From: JAUVZL01 sp965603515
GTDB lineage: Bacteria; Hydrothermota; Tepidihabitantia; SM23-42
Reading direction: 5' to 3'
NCBI GenBank assembly: GCA_965603515.1
Contig: CBFDDH010000008.1
Coordinates: 1 to 64,000 of the forward strand
Length of the DNA stretch: 64,000 nucleotides
Shown here piece by piece: positions 26,128-33,626 of this stretch (position 1 is its first letter; each line of letters starts with the position of its first letter). The translations under genes and the position numbers were made by a program. Below the pieces are notes generated by a model, which worked only from the letters and a program-made list of their open reading frames with translations, was not told the DNA's origin and ran no database searches.

Positions 26128-26706
26128 ATGGATGTTTTTGACGCAATAAGGGAAAGACGGGCTTACCGTTCACTCGAACCTATTGTGATTACCCAAGATA
26201 TGATTAATGAATTAGCGATCAGCGCACAGCTTTTTTGTTCTTGTTTTAACAGCCAACCATGGCGCTATGTTTTTGTTTATGATCTGGATATGCTAAAAAG
26301 GATGCATTCTGCACTTTCGCCTGGTAATGAGTGGGCACAAGCAGGTTCAATGATGATCGCAGTTTTATCAAAACCAAAACTCGATTGTATTATCAAAAAT
26401 CGGAAATACTATCTCTTCGACACGGGTATGGCTACAGCGGCTCTGATATTACGCTCAACAGAACTCGGCCTGGTCGCTCACCCTATCGCTGGTTTCAGTC
26501 CAAAAAAAACTCGGGAGATTTTAGATATCCCTCCTGATATGGAAATCATAACCCTTGTTATTGTCGGTAAGAAATCAAATAAGGTAAATCCTGGTCTTTC
26601 CAGACAACAGGTCGAAGCAGAAGAACAACGACCAGCGAGATTACCGATTGATGAATTCGTCTATTTAAATGAATTCAGTACAAAAGAGCACAATAAGGAG
26701 AAATAA
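26128..26706 (+). CDS. Nitroreductase-family FMN protein
   Basis: A 192-residue NADH-dependent flavin oxidoreductase fold. The typical N-terminal AIRERRAYRSLEP, the FNSQPWRYVFVYD strand and the C-terminal VGKKSNKVNPG are visible. Substrate unknown; these enzymes reduce nitro compounds, quinones or flavins. It overlaps the next gene by one base and belongs to the same operon as the peroxiredoxin and PDO genes. Confidence 0.9.
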   Translation: MDVFDAIRERRAYRSLEPIVITQDMINELAISAQLFCSCFNSQPWRYVFVYDLDMLKRMHSALSPGNEWAQAGSMMIAVLSKPKLDCIIKNRKYYLFDTGMATAALILRSTELGLVAHPIAGFSPKKTREILDIPPDMEIITLVIVGKKSNKVNPGLSRQQVEAEEQRPARLPIDEFVYLNEFSTKEHNKEK

Positions 26707-27368
26707 TGTCTGGTTTAGATGAAAAGATAAAAGAGGAAGTAAAAAACATATTCAAGGATTTGAAAGACCCTATTAAGTTAATCGTCTTCACACGCGACGA
26801 TACGATCACTGTCCCGGGTCGTGAATGCCCGACCTGTAAGGATAACGAAACACTCATAAAAGAGGTTTCTGAATTATCTGACAAAATAAGTATAGAAGTG
26901 TACGATATCGCCAAAGATGACGATAAAGCCAAGGACTATGGTATTGATAGGGTTCCGGTTACATTGGTGCAGGCTGATAAAAATGTTGGCATACGACTGT
27001 ACGGAGTACCTGCAGGTCATGAATTTGCGACGCTTTTGAACGCCATAAATATCGTTTCTAAATCAAGCTCAGAACTCTCTGAACAAACAATTGAAAAACT
27101 TAAAACCATATCTAAACCAGTCCATATACAGGTATTTGTAACTCTCGCATGCCCTTATTGCGCACCAGCTGCTTCAATGGCGCACAATATGGCAGTCGAG
27201 AATGATAATATCAAAGCTGATATGATAGATGCCCAGGAATTCCCAGAATTGGCTCAAAAATACAATGTATTTTCAGTACCAAAAATCGTGATAAATGAGA
27301 CCGTTCAATTTGAAGGCGCTGTAGATGAAAATGCTTTTCTTGGAAAAATTCTGCAAAGCATTGAGTAA
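26706..27368 (+). CDS. Glutaredoxin-like protein disulfide oxidoreductase (PDO)
   Basis: A 220-residue protein with two thioredoxin folds. The N-terminal fold has CPTC (41-44), the C-terminal fold CPYC (149-152), and each has a cis-proline (RVPVTLV, SVPKIVI). PDOs of this layout are common in thermophiles, where they act as protein disulfide oxidase/isomerase or as acceptors from thioredoxin reductase. It is the last gene of the long oxygen-defence run; about 270 bases without a gene follow. Confidence 0.94.
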   Translation: MSGLDEKIKEEVKNIFKDLKDPIKLIVFTRDDTITVPGRECPTCKDNETLIKEVSELSDKISIEVYDIAKDDDKAKDYGIDRVPVTLVQADKNVGIRLYGVPAGHEFATLLNAINIVSKSSSELSEQTIEKLKTISKPVHIQVFVTLACPYCAPAASMAHNMAVENDNIKADMIDAQEFPELAQKYNVFSVPKIVINETVQFEGAVDENAFLGKILQSIE

Positions 27369-27593
27369 GTTACATATTGTTTCATATCTGAAGCATATTG
27401 TTTCAATTATTCAACCGAAAACACTCTATATTTCAGAGGAGATTCAATGCTGGAACGATGTTACAACACTGAAACGATTTAAGTTAAATACAGAAACCGA
27501 GGATAGTAGCAATTTACTTTAAGCAAACTGGAAAATTGCTGATATCTCGGGGAATTCGCCACCTGTCCCCTATTATTAATTCTATGCATGTAC

Positions 27594-27609
27594 TGGCACG
27601 GATATTGCT
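27594..27609 (+). promoter_or_regulatory. Sigma-54 (-24/-12) promoter
   Basis: TGGCAC (27594-27599), five bases, TTGCT (27605-27609), with exactly ten bases between the GG and GC dinucleotides: a perfect match to the -24/-12 consensus. It lies 27 bases before the first DUF5320-like gene. No comparable match was noticed elsewhere in the window. The activator at 2530-4260 is the only sigma-54 enhancer-binding protein visible here. Confidence 0.9.
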
Positions 27610-27635
27610 ATGGTAATAAGTAAAAGGAGGCTATT

Positions 27636-27941
27636 ATGCCAGGTGGAGATAGAACTGGTCCTATGGGCCTTGGACCAATGACAGGACGCGCAGCAGGAAA
27701 CTGCGCAGGTTATCCAACTCCAGGATTTGCTAACCCAATTCCTGGATTCGGACGAGGTAGAGACATGCGTTTTTATCCTTATGCTAATGCGGATCAGGCT
27801 TACCCTAATGCGTATCAGGGTTATGGTTATGCGTATCCAGGATCAGGATATTATGGACAACCGTATGCACCATATGGGTCTAGAAGAGGATTCGGGCGTG
27901 GCCGTGGTGGAGGTCGTTGGTTCCGTGGTTGGAGATGGTAA
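27636..27941 (+). CDS. DUF5320-like glycine- and tyrosine-rich protein
   Basis: A 101-residue low-complexity protein. The start MPGGDRTGPMGLGPMTGR is the hallmark of DUF5320 proteins, followed by a tyrosine/proline/glycine stretch and an arginine-glycine-rich tail (GFGRGRGGGRWFRGWRW). Function unknown. Such proteins accompany NifX/ORP-like and Mrp/MinD ATPase genes in many anaerobes. It is first behind the sigma-54 promoter, with AAAGGAGG upstream. Confidence 0.82.
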   Translation: MPGGDRTGPMGLGPMTGRAAGNCAGYPTPGFANPIPGFGRGRDMRFYPYANADQAYPNAYQGYGYAYPGSGYYGQPYAPYGSRRGFGRGRGGGRWFRGWRW

Positions 27942-27963
27942 TAACCAATAAAAGGAGGTAATC

Positions 27964-28299
27964 ATGCCATTTGGTTTTGGACGCGGCTTTGGAAGAGGCT
28001 TTGGCCGGGGTTGGGGCCGTGCCAGAGGTAACCCTTATCCATATTGCAGAAATTTCCCCTGGTTACCAAGATGGTGGTGGGCAACACCTAATGCGAATCA
28101 GTATGCATCTACGATGCCCAACCCTAATTACAGATCTGCATATCCGGTTGATTCCCCAATACCATATAACCCTTATTACGCTACGGGAACGCCACCGATC
28201 ACTGAAATAAACATGTTAAAAGGACAAACCGAGATTCTTGAAGACGAGCTCGATGGAATTAAGAAAAGGATTCAAGAACTTGAATCCCAAAAAACATAA
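27964..28299 (+). CDS. DUF5320-like protein with C-terminal coiled coil
   Basis: A 111-residue protein: an N-terminal FGRGFGRG repeat, a proline/tyrosine-rich middle (YPYCRNFPWLPRWWW), and a C-terminal helix (about 80-111) with heptad pattern (MLKGQTEILEDELDGIKKR). The helix closely resembles the tail of the NifX-like protein coded next, so the two may pair. AAAGGAGGT precedes the start. Function unknown. Confidence 0.75.
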   Translation: MPFGFGRGFGRGFGRGWGRARGNPYPYCRNFPWLPRWWWATPNANQYASTMPNPNYRSAYPVDSPIPYNPYYATGTPPITEINMLKGQTEILEDELDGIKKRIQELESQKT

Positions 28300-28373
28300 G
28301 GTGATATCTGCGATGATATACCCGATTAGAAACAACCCTATAAAGGCAGACGTTCCCTTAAAGGAGGAAAATA

Positions 28374-28877
28374 ATGAAAATAGCTGTCTCCTCAGTTGGT
28401 CAAGATCTTAATGCTCAAATCGACCCAAGATTTGGCCGCGCGCCTTATTTTATATTGATTGATATCGAAACACTCAAATATGAAGCGATTACCAATCCAA
28501 ATGTCAATGCTATGGGTGGTGCCGGCATCAAAACTGCCCAGCTGATCGCTAACCAAGGTGTTGAAGTTATAATAACGGGCAATTGCGGGCCCAATGCATT
28601 TCAAACATTACAAGCAGCTGGCGTCAGGGTAATTACCGGCGCAGTAGGCACGGTAAACGACACAGTCAACCAGTATAAAACTGGTGCGCTCAATCCGGTC
28701 AATACCCCAAATGTAGGATCTCATTTTGGCATGGGCTCTGGACCCGGACCACAACCACCCATGGACCAGCCTGACGCAAATACGGAAATATCCGTCCTGA
28801 AACAAGAGGCTGATGCTCTTCAGCAACAGCTAGAAATAATGAAAAAAAGAATAAAAGAGCTTGAAAACAAGGGATAA
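28374..28877 (+). CDS. NifX/ORP-like dinitrogenase cofactor-fold protein with coiled-coil tail
   Basis: A 167-residue protein. Residues 1-110 form the NifX/NafY-type fold (MKIAVSSVG, IDPRFGRAPYF, ITGNCGPNAFQTL), the family of the Desulfovibrio orange protein, which binds a molybdenum-copper-sulfur cluster. A glycine/proline linker leads to a coiled-coil tail (about 137-167; ALQQQLEIMKKRIKELEN). No nifHDK genes are present, so a role in nitrogenase maturation is unlikely. AAAGGAGG precedes the start. Confidence 0.88.
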   Translation: MKIAVSSVGQDLNAQIDPRFGRAPYFILIDIETLKYEAITNPNVNAMGGAGIKTAQLIANQGVEVIITGNCGPNAFQTLQAAGVRVITGAVGTVNDTVNQYKTGALNPVNTPNVGSHFGMGSGPGPQPPMDQPDANTEISVLKQEADALQQQLEIMKKRIKELENKG

Positions 28878-28905
28878 CCGGTTACAATCATTGGAAAGGA
28901 ATAAA

Positions 28906-29715
28906 ATGGAACCAAAGGAAACAAACGAAGAAAATATTCGAATTAAAGATACACTCAGTAAAATCAAGAATCGAATGCTCGTATTTTCAGGCAAAGGTGG
29001 TGTTGGTAAGAGCACAATTGCCGTGAATATCGGTCTTGCCTTGAGTGAAAGACAACTCAAGGTGGGTCTTTTAGACGTTGATATCCACGGACCAAACTTA
29101 GCAATGATGCTGGGTGTTGAGGGAAAGCGATTAGAATCAGCTGCAGACAACCGAATTTTGCCGGTAGCAGTCACAAAAGACCTTTCACTTGTATCAATGT
29201 CTTTTCTCTTACAAGACACCTCAACACCGGTCATTTGGCGTGGACCTATGAAGATGAAAGTCATCCAGCAATTCCTGGGTGACGTGATATGGGGTAATCT
29301 TGACTGGCTGGTTATCGATTCACCACCAGGAACTGGTGATGAGCCCTTGTCAGTTGCTCAACTGATACCGGCTACTGGTGCAGTAATCGTGACAACTCCA
29401 CAGGATGTTTCTTTATTGGATTCAAGAAAAGCTGTTAATTTTGCCCGTCGGCTCAATCTGAAAATCTACGGTATTGTCGAAAACATGAGCGGTCTTGATT
29501 GTCCTCATTGCGGGAAAAAAATTGACCTGTTTAAACAAGGCGGCGGAGAACGCACTGCTCAAGAATTAGGTATACCATTTCTCGGTCGAATACCGATTGA
29601 TCCAAGAATTGTTGAATTAGGCGATGATGGCAAATCATTTATCGCTCATCATCCAGAATCCGAAGCATCAAAGGCTTTAAATAAAATTGTCGATGGTATT
29701 ATACAAAACAAATAA
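28906..29715 (+). CDS. Mrp/NBP35-type iron-sulfur carrier ATPase
   Basis: A 269-residue P-loop ATPase with the deviant Walker A GKGGVGKS (29-36), the DVDIHGPNLAMMLG switch, DSPPGTGDEPLS and a cysteine pair CPHC (199-202) that bridges an Fe-S cluster in the dimer. Mrp/ApbC proteins deliver clusters to target enzymes. The ATG at 28906 follows GGAAAGGA; a longer frame overlapping the upstream gene is not needed. In Desulfovibrio an MRP protein belongs to the orange-protein complex. Confidence 0.92.
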   Translation: MEPKETNEENIRIKDTLSKIKNRMLVFSGKGGVGKSTIAVNIGLALSERQLKVGLLDVDIHGPNLAMMLGVEGKRLESAADNRILPVAVTKDLSLVSMSFLLQDTSTPVIWRGPMKMKVIQQFLGDVIWGNLDWLVIDSPPGTGDEPLSVAQLIPATGAVIVTTPQDVSLLDSRKAVNFARRLNLKIYGIVENMSGLDCPHCGKKIDLFKQGGGERTAQELGIPFLGRIPIDPRIVELGDDGKSFIAHHPESEASKALNKIVDGIIQNK

Positions 29716-29732
29716 AGTTATTAGGAGACAAA

Positions 29733-30101
29733 ATGAAGATCGCGATTTCAACTGACCAGGGTAACGTTTCAGCGCATTTTGGTCGGTGTCCGGAGTTCAC
29801 CATTGTTGATATTGAAAATGGCATAGTACAAAAAAAAGAAACGATCCTTAATACTAAACACGAACCTGGTTTTCTACCCCAATTTCTTGCGGAAAAAAAG
29901 GTCGAGTGCATTGTAGCTGGTGGTATGGGACATAGGGCACAAACTCTCTTTGACCAGCATCATATTGAGACTGTTATCGGGATAACCGGCACAATTGATA
30001 GTGTCATAAAAGAAATACTCGGTGGTACACTTGCGGGCGGCGCTTCACTCTGTGATCGATCTCAGGGTAAATGCGAACATCATGATAACGAAAATACATA
30101 A
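29733..30101 (+). CDS. NifX/ORP-like protein
   Basis: A 122-residue single-domain protein of the same family as that at 28374: MKIAISTDQGNVSAHFGRCPEF, the VAGGMGHRAQTLFDQHHI strand-turn and a C-terminal histidine/cysteine tail (CDRSQGKCEHHDN) that could bind metal. It lacks the coiled coil. It starts 17 bases after the Mrp gene behind TTAGGAG, and is likely a cluster-binding partner of that ATPase. Confidence 0.88.
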   Translation: MKIAISTDQGNVSAHFGRCPEFTIVDIENGIVQKKETILNTKHEPGFLPQFLAEKKVECIVAGGMGHRAQTLFDQHHIETVIGITGTIDSVIKEILGGTLAGGASLCDRSQGKCEHHDNENT

Positions 30102-30158
30102 AAGAATACAAGAATGAGTTTAGGTGATTAGACATTTACCGACATAAGGAGGTCTAAC
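30101..30158 (+). repeat. Intergenic leader repeat, copy 1
   Basis: The spacer before the small zinc-ribbon gene (AAAAGAATACAAGAATGAG, then GTTTAGGTGATTAGACATTTACCGAC and AGGAGGT) is repeated before the next gene at 30362-30443, there with an extra internal TTTAGGCAT duplication. Confidence 0.7.
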
Positions 30159-30359
30159 ATGCCAAGAGGTGATGGAACAGGTCCACGTGGACAAGGTTTA
30201 GGAAGAGGCAGAGGTCGTGACAGAATGGGCGGTCGCGCATTAGGACCAGGCGGCAACTGCATTTGCCCTTCCTGCGGCGCGACTTTGCCACATCAAGCGA
30301 CCGTACCCTGTAATCAAATGACATGTCCTAAGTGCGGCGCAAAAATGATAAGACAATAA
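30159..30359 (+). CDS. Small DUF5320-like zinc-ribbon protein (66 aa)
   Basis: A 66-residue protein that joins a DUF5320-type start (MPRGDGTGPRGQGLGRGR) to a zinc ribbon with CPSC (37-40) and CPKC (56-59). Function unknown. AAGGAGGT stands before the ATG. It is one of three consecutive tiny zinc-ribbon proteins within the sigma-54 operon and may be a metal or nucleic-acid binding accessory. Confidence 0.8.
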   Translation: MPRGDGTGPRGQGLGRGRGRDRMGGRALGPGGNCICPSCGATLPHQATVPCNQMTCPKCGAKMIRQ

Positions 30360-30361
30360 TG

Positions 30362-30443
30362 AAAATACCTAAAAGAACACAGGAATAAGTTTAGGTGTCT
30401 AGGCATTTAGGTATTTAGGCATTTACCGACGAAAGGAGGTTCT
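30362..30443 (+). repeat. Intergenic leader repeat, copy 2
   Basis: Near-copy of 30101-30158 with an internal expansion (three TTTAGG/CTAGG-type units in tandem). It ends in the same ACCGAC...AGGAGGT ribosome-binding block, so the duplication carries a translation signal. Confidence 0.65.
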
Positions 30444-30444
30444 T

Positions 30445-30642
30445 ATGCCCATATTCACATACAAGTGCAAAGACTGTGGTAAAGTTTTTGACTTTTTAAT
30501 GTTGAATAAATCAGAAAAGCCAAAATGCAAAAAATGCGGCAGCAAAAAATTAGAAAAACAGTTTGCAGCCTTTGGCGTAAAGATGGGTACATCCTCGTCT
30601 ACCAATAGCTCAAGCTGTCCTACAGGCACCTGTCCTTTTTAA
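30445..30642 (+). CDS. FmdB-family zinc-ribbon protein (65 aa)
   Basis: A 65-residue protein with the FmdB/CxxC_CxxC_SSSS start MPIFTYKCKDCGKVFDF and a second knuckle CKKCGSKK, then a serine-rich tail ending SCPTGTCPF with two more cysteines. FmdB-type ribbons are putative regulators or metal binders of unknown function. AAAGGAGGT precedes it. Confidence 0.86.
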   Translation: MPIFTYKCKDCGKVFDFLMLNKSEKPKCKKCGSKKLEKQFAAFGVKMGTSSSTNSSSCPTGTCPF

Positions 30643-30659
30643 AGCTATTAGGGGAACTC

Positions 30660-30899
30660 ATGCCTATCTACGAATACAGCTGTGAAAATTGCGGTAAAAT
30701 AACCGAAATATTAGTGAATAAGGAAAAAGATGATACCGTGTGCAAATACTGTGGCTCTGTGCGATTGAAGAAATTGATTTCAGTACCAGGCGCTATTATA
30801 ATGGGAAGTTCGGAATCCAAAGGCACTACATGTTGTGGTAGGACTGAACGATGTGAGACACCTCCTTGTTCAGACAACGGAATCTGCAAGAGAGGTTAA
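30660..30899 (+). CDS. FmdB-family zinc-ribbon protein (79 aa)
   Basis: A 79-residue paralogue of the preceding gene: MPIYEYSCENCGKITEI, CKYCGSVRLKKL, then a cysteine-rich tail (TCCGRTERCETPPC) that could bind another metal. It begins 17 bases after its neighbour behind AGGGGA. The tandem pair suggests duplication, with diverged tails. Confidence 0.86.
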   Translation: MPIYEYSCENCGKITEILVNKEKDDTVCKYCGSVRLKKLISVPGAIIMGSSESKGTTCCGRTERCETPPCSDNGICKRG

Positions 30900-30910
30900 T
30901 AAATAGAACT

Positions 30911-30934
30911 GGAGTAGGGCATTTATGCCCGTTA
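30911..30934. repeat. Short hairpin repeat, copy 2
   Basis: Second copy of the unit at 9308. Stem GGGCA/TGCCC (30917-30921, 30926-30930), loop TTTA. Relative to copy 1 both arms changed so that pairing remains. Confidence 0.7.
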
Positions 30935-30996
30935 ATCTCCCCCAAAAAGCGAAAAGGATTTCTTGGAGGCTTGATAAACTAGTTAGGAACATATAC

Positions 30997-31686
30997 GTGA
31001 AGATAACAATAATTTTTGACAATTATCCCCATAATGCAGAGCTAAAAACCGAATGGGGATTTTCCTGTCTTATCGAAGGATTTGAAAATGCACTTCTATT
31101 TGATACCGGTGGTGATGGTAAAATACTGCTTGATAATATGAAAAATCTTGGAATTGATCCTAACAAGATTGATAAACTGCTGATATCACACGACCACTGG
31201 GATCATACTGGGGGACTACAAAGCTTCTTAGAAAAAAAGTCCGATATCGATGTCTACATGTTACCATCATTCTCGAATGGCATTAAGGATATAGTCCGAT
31301 CAAAAGGTGCGCATCTCGTTGAAAGTCATACTGCGGAAAAGCTATGTTCTCACATTCACACTAGTGGCACACTTGGTAAAACAATAAAAGAACAATCGAT
31401 CATTATTGAAACTCAAAAAGGGCTGGTGATTATTACCGGATGTGCACATCCCGGAATTATCCACATCATCGAAAACGCACAGAAGTGCTTTAACCAAAGA
31501 ATCAATATGGTATTTGGCGGTTTTCATTTAGGGAGTTATACAGACTCAGTTCTGAAAAATATTATCGCTCAATTCAGACGACTAAAAGTTGAAAATGCCG
31601 GACCATGTCATTTTAGTGGCGACCGTTGCCGAAAGCTGTTCGTCAATGAGTACAAAAATAATTTCCTGAATATTGGGGTTGGTTAA
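30997..31686 (+). CDS. Metallo-beta-lactamase-fold hydrolase (COG1237 type)
   Basis: A 229-residue MBL-fold protein beginning VKITIIFDNYP. The metal motif SHDHWDHTGG (about residues 65-74) and a later TGCAHPG and GGFHLG supply histidine ligands. This subgroup resembles archaeal 7,8-dihydropterin-6-methyl-4-(beta-D-ribofuranosyl)aminobenzene-phosphate synthase-like proteins, but the substrate is unknown. I choose the GTG at 30997 with AGGA upstream; an earlier ATG at 30925 lies inside the hairpin repeat and would add unrelated residues. Confidence 0.87.
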   Translation: MKITIIFDNYPHNAELKTEWGFSCLIEGFENALLFDTGGDGKILLDNMKNLGIDPNKIDKLLISHDHWDHTGGLQSFLEKKSDIDVYMLPSFSNGIKDIVRSKGAHLVESHTAEKLCSHIHTSGTLGKTIKEQSIIIETQKGLVIITGCAHPGIIHIIENAQKCFNQRINMVFGGFHLGSYTDSVLKNIIAQFRRLKVENAGPCHFSGDRCRKLFVNEYKNNFLNIGVG

Positions 31687-31700
31687 ATCATCCAGATAGA

Positions 31701-32663
31701 ATGATAATTTCATTTGCAAGTGGTAAAGGAGGCACTGGTAAAACAATAATCGCAACCAGTTATGCACTCTGGGTATCTCACGAAGATAACCACCCCGAAA
31801 TTCAATTCCTCGATTGTGATGTGGAAGAACCCAATGCCGCGATTTTCTTGAAACCGAAAATAAACAAAACTATTTCAGTCGGTATTCAGGTTCCAGTAGT
31901 TGACACAGAGAAATGTACATATTGCGGCAAATGCGCTGACATCTGCGTGTATAACGCGATAGCCGTTGTTAAGAATACAAAACAGGTTCTTATCTTCAAG
32001 GAGTTATGCCATGGATGTGGTGGTTGTACGCTCCTTTGTCCAGAAAATGCACTATCAGAAATAAATAAGGAAATCGGCGTTTTGGAAATAGGAAATGCAG
32101 GCGCAATTGAGTTTATCCACGGCAAATTGAACATTGGAGAACCCATGGCATCACCACTCATCAGAGAAATAAAACAAAAAGCATTCGGTGAAACGGAGAA
32201 ACGGAGAAATGGAGAAACTGAAGAAAAAGCACAAAGATATAAAATAACTGGTAAACAGGAGGAAATAAATAAACAGACGACTAACCAGTTATTATTTAAC
32301 CAATTTACTATTATAGATGTTCCTCCAGGAACTTCATGTCCAGTGATTGAAGCAGTTAAAGGCTCTGATTATACTGTTTTGGTAACTGAACCAACCCCTT
32401 TTGGCCTAAATGACTTGATACTTGCCGTTGATACGCTCCGAGTATTGAACCTGCGATTTGGGGTCGTGATCAACCGTGACGGCGTCGGCGATAAGGAAAC
32501 AGAAGATTATTGCAGAAAAGAACATATCCCTATACTGATGCGCATCCCTTTAGACAGAGAGATTGCTGTAGCCTATTCCAAAGGAATTCCCCTGCTCCAT
32601 GTCAGTTCTCAATACAAAACTGCATTCTCCAAACTCCATGAAGAAATTGTGAGCAAAGTGTGA
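31701..32663 (+). CDS. MinD-superfamily ATPase with inserted ferredoxin domain (ORP-type), copy 1
   Basis: A 320-residue P-loop ATPase. Deviant Walker A GKGGTGKT (8-15), a 2x4Fe-4S ferredoxin insertion (C72/C75/C78/C82 and C103/C106/C109/C113) and DVPPGTSCPV. Similar paired ATPases belong to the Desulfovibrio orange-protein complex. Residues about 162-200 are a low-complexity, Lys/Glu/Asn-rich insertion (ETEKRRNGETEE) absent from the paralogue; it is coded by four tandem 8-base units (32190-32221) plus decayed sequence. It overlaps the next gene as GTGA. Confidence 0.92.
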   Translation: MIISFASGKGGTGKTIIATSYALWVSHEDNHPEIQFLDCDVEEPNAAIFLKPKINKTISVGIQVPVVDTEKCTYCGKCADICVYNAIAVVKNTKQVLIFKELCHGCGGCTLLCPENALSEINKEIGVLEIGNAGAIEFIHGKLNIGEPMASPLIREIKQKAFGETEKRRNGETEEKAQRYKITGKQEEINKQTTNQLLFNQFTIIDVPPGTSCPVIEAVKGSDYTVLVTEPTPFGLNDLILAVDTLRVLNLRFGVVINRDGVGDKETEDYCRKEHIPILMRIPLDREIAVAYSKGIPLLHVSSQYKTAFSKLHEEIVSKV

Positions 32664-33526
32664 AGCAAATCTTGGTCATTAGTGGAAAAGGTGGGACTGG
32701 AAAAACCATTGTCGCAGCAAGTTTGGTAGTTCTCGCCAAGAAAAGCCTTATCGCAGACTGTGATGTTGATGCTGCTGACCTCCACCTCTTACTCCACCCT
32801 GAAATAAAGCAGACCCGTGATTTCACTGGATTGCCAAAAGCAGTTATTGATCTGGGGAAATGCACTGGCTGTGGCGAGTGCATTGAGGTGTGTAAGTACG
32901 ATGCGATATTGAAAAACGATGACTCTCAATACGAAATAGATTCTATTTCATGTGAAGGCTGCGCAATCTGTACACATATCTGTCTAGCACAGGCAATATC
33001 CATGGAAGAACACAAAGCAGGACAGTGGTTTATTTCAGAAACGCAATTCGGCACCATGGTCCATGCGAAATTAGGTATTGCTGAAGAGAACTCTGGAATG
33101 CTCGTAACGACCGTTAGAAAAGAAGCTCAGGCAATCGCGCAAAAAAACAATCTGGAATATGTAGTAATTGACGGACCACCAGGTATTGGATGTCCAGTTA
33201 TCGCATCACTCACGGGTGTTGATATTGCATTAATTGTCACTGAACCAACCCTCTCAGGGATCCATGACATGACACGGGTATTAAAACTTGCTAATAGCCT
33301 TGGTGTCAAGGCAGCCTGTGTAATAAATAAGTACGATATCAATATAAACAACACTGAAAAAATTTCGGATCTGTGTCACAATACTGCAACACCGATCCTC
33401 GGGCAAATACCATACGACGAATCAGTCATTGAATCAATAGTCGCAGGTGTACCTCTAACCATGCATGTAGACAATAACACAACGGCGGTACTTAAACAAA
33501 TCTGGCAGAAATTGAAAGAATATTAA
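32660..33526 (+). CDS. MinD-superfamily ATPase with inserted ferredoxin domain (ORP-type), copy 2
   Basis: A 288-residue paralogue of the preceding protein. Walker A GKGGTGKT (9-16), two 4Fe-4S motifs (CTGCGECIEVC and CEGCAICTHIC) and DGPPGIGCPV. GTG start inside the upstream stop region. The two probably form a heterodimer that couples ATP hydrolysis to cluster or electron handling together with the NifX/ORP-like proteins. It is the last gene of the sigma-54 operon. Confidence 0.93.
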   Translation: MKQILVISGKGGTGKTIVAASLVVLAKKSLIADCDVDAADLHLLLHPEIKQTRDFTGLPKAVIDLGKCTGCGECIEVCKYDAILKNDDSQYEIDSISCEGCAICTHICLAQAISMEEHKAGQWFISETQFGTMVHAKLGIAEENSGMLVTTVRKEAQAIAQKNNLEYVVIDGPPGIGCPVIASLTGVDIALIVTEPTLSGIHDMTRVLKLANSLGVKAACVINKYDININNTEKISDLCHNTATPILGQIPYDESVIESIVAGVPLTMHVDNNTTAVLKQIWQKLKEY

Positions 33527-33580
33527 ACAGCCATAACTCCTTTGAACAAACAGGTGTAATTCGGAACATGTTAGATTTCC

Positions 33581-33608
33581 TTGATTAATAGTATAAACTG
33601 AGTATTAT
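33581..33608 (+). promoter_or_regulatory. sigma70-type promoter of otsAB
   Basis: TTGATT (33581-33586), 16-base spacer, TATTAT (33603-33608). The start codon follows 18 bases after the -10, giving a very short leader without a clear ribosome binding site. Confidence 0.6.
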
Positions 33609-33626
33609 TTCAATGAGTACATTATC

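Noticed and set aside
27325..27522. A 65-codon frame overlapping the end of the PDO gene
   Set aside because: Half of it is the PDO gene in another frame; no start signal and no recognisable protein.
30925..30996. Earlier ATG for the metallo-beta-lactamase gene
   Set aside because: The ATG lies inside the hairpin repeat and would add 24 unrelated residues; the GTG at 30997 gives the family start.
28374..33526. Nitrogen fixation cluster suggested by NifX-like, Mrp and sigma-54 signals
   Set aside because: No nifH, nifD, nifK, nifE, nifN or nifB is present; the set fits the ORP-type cluster better.
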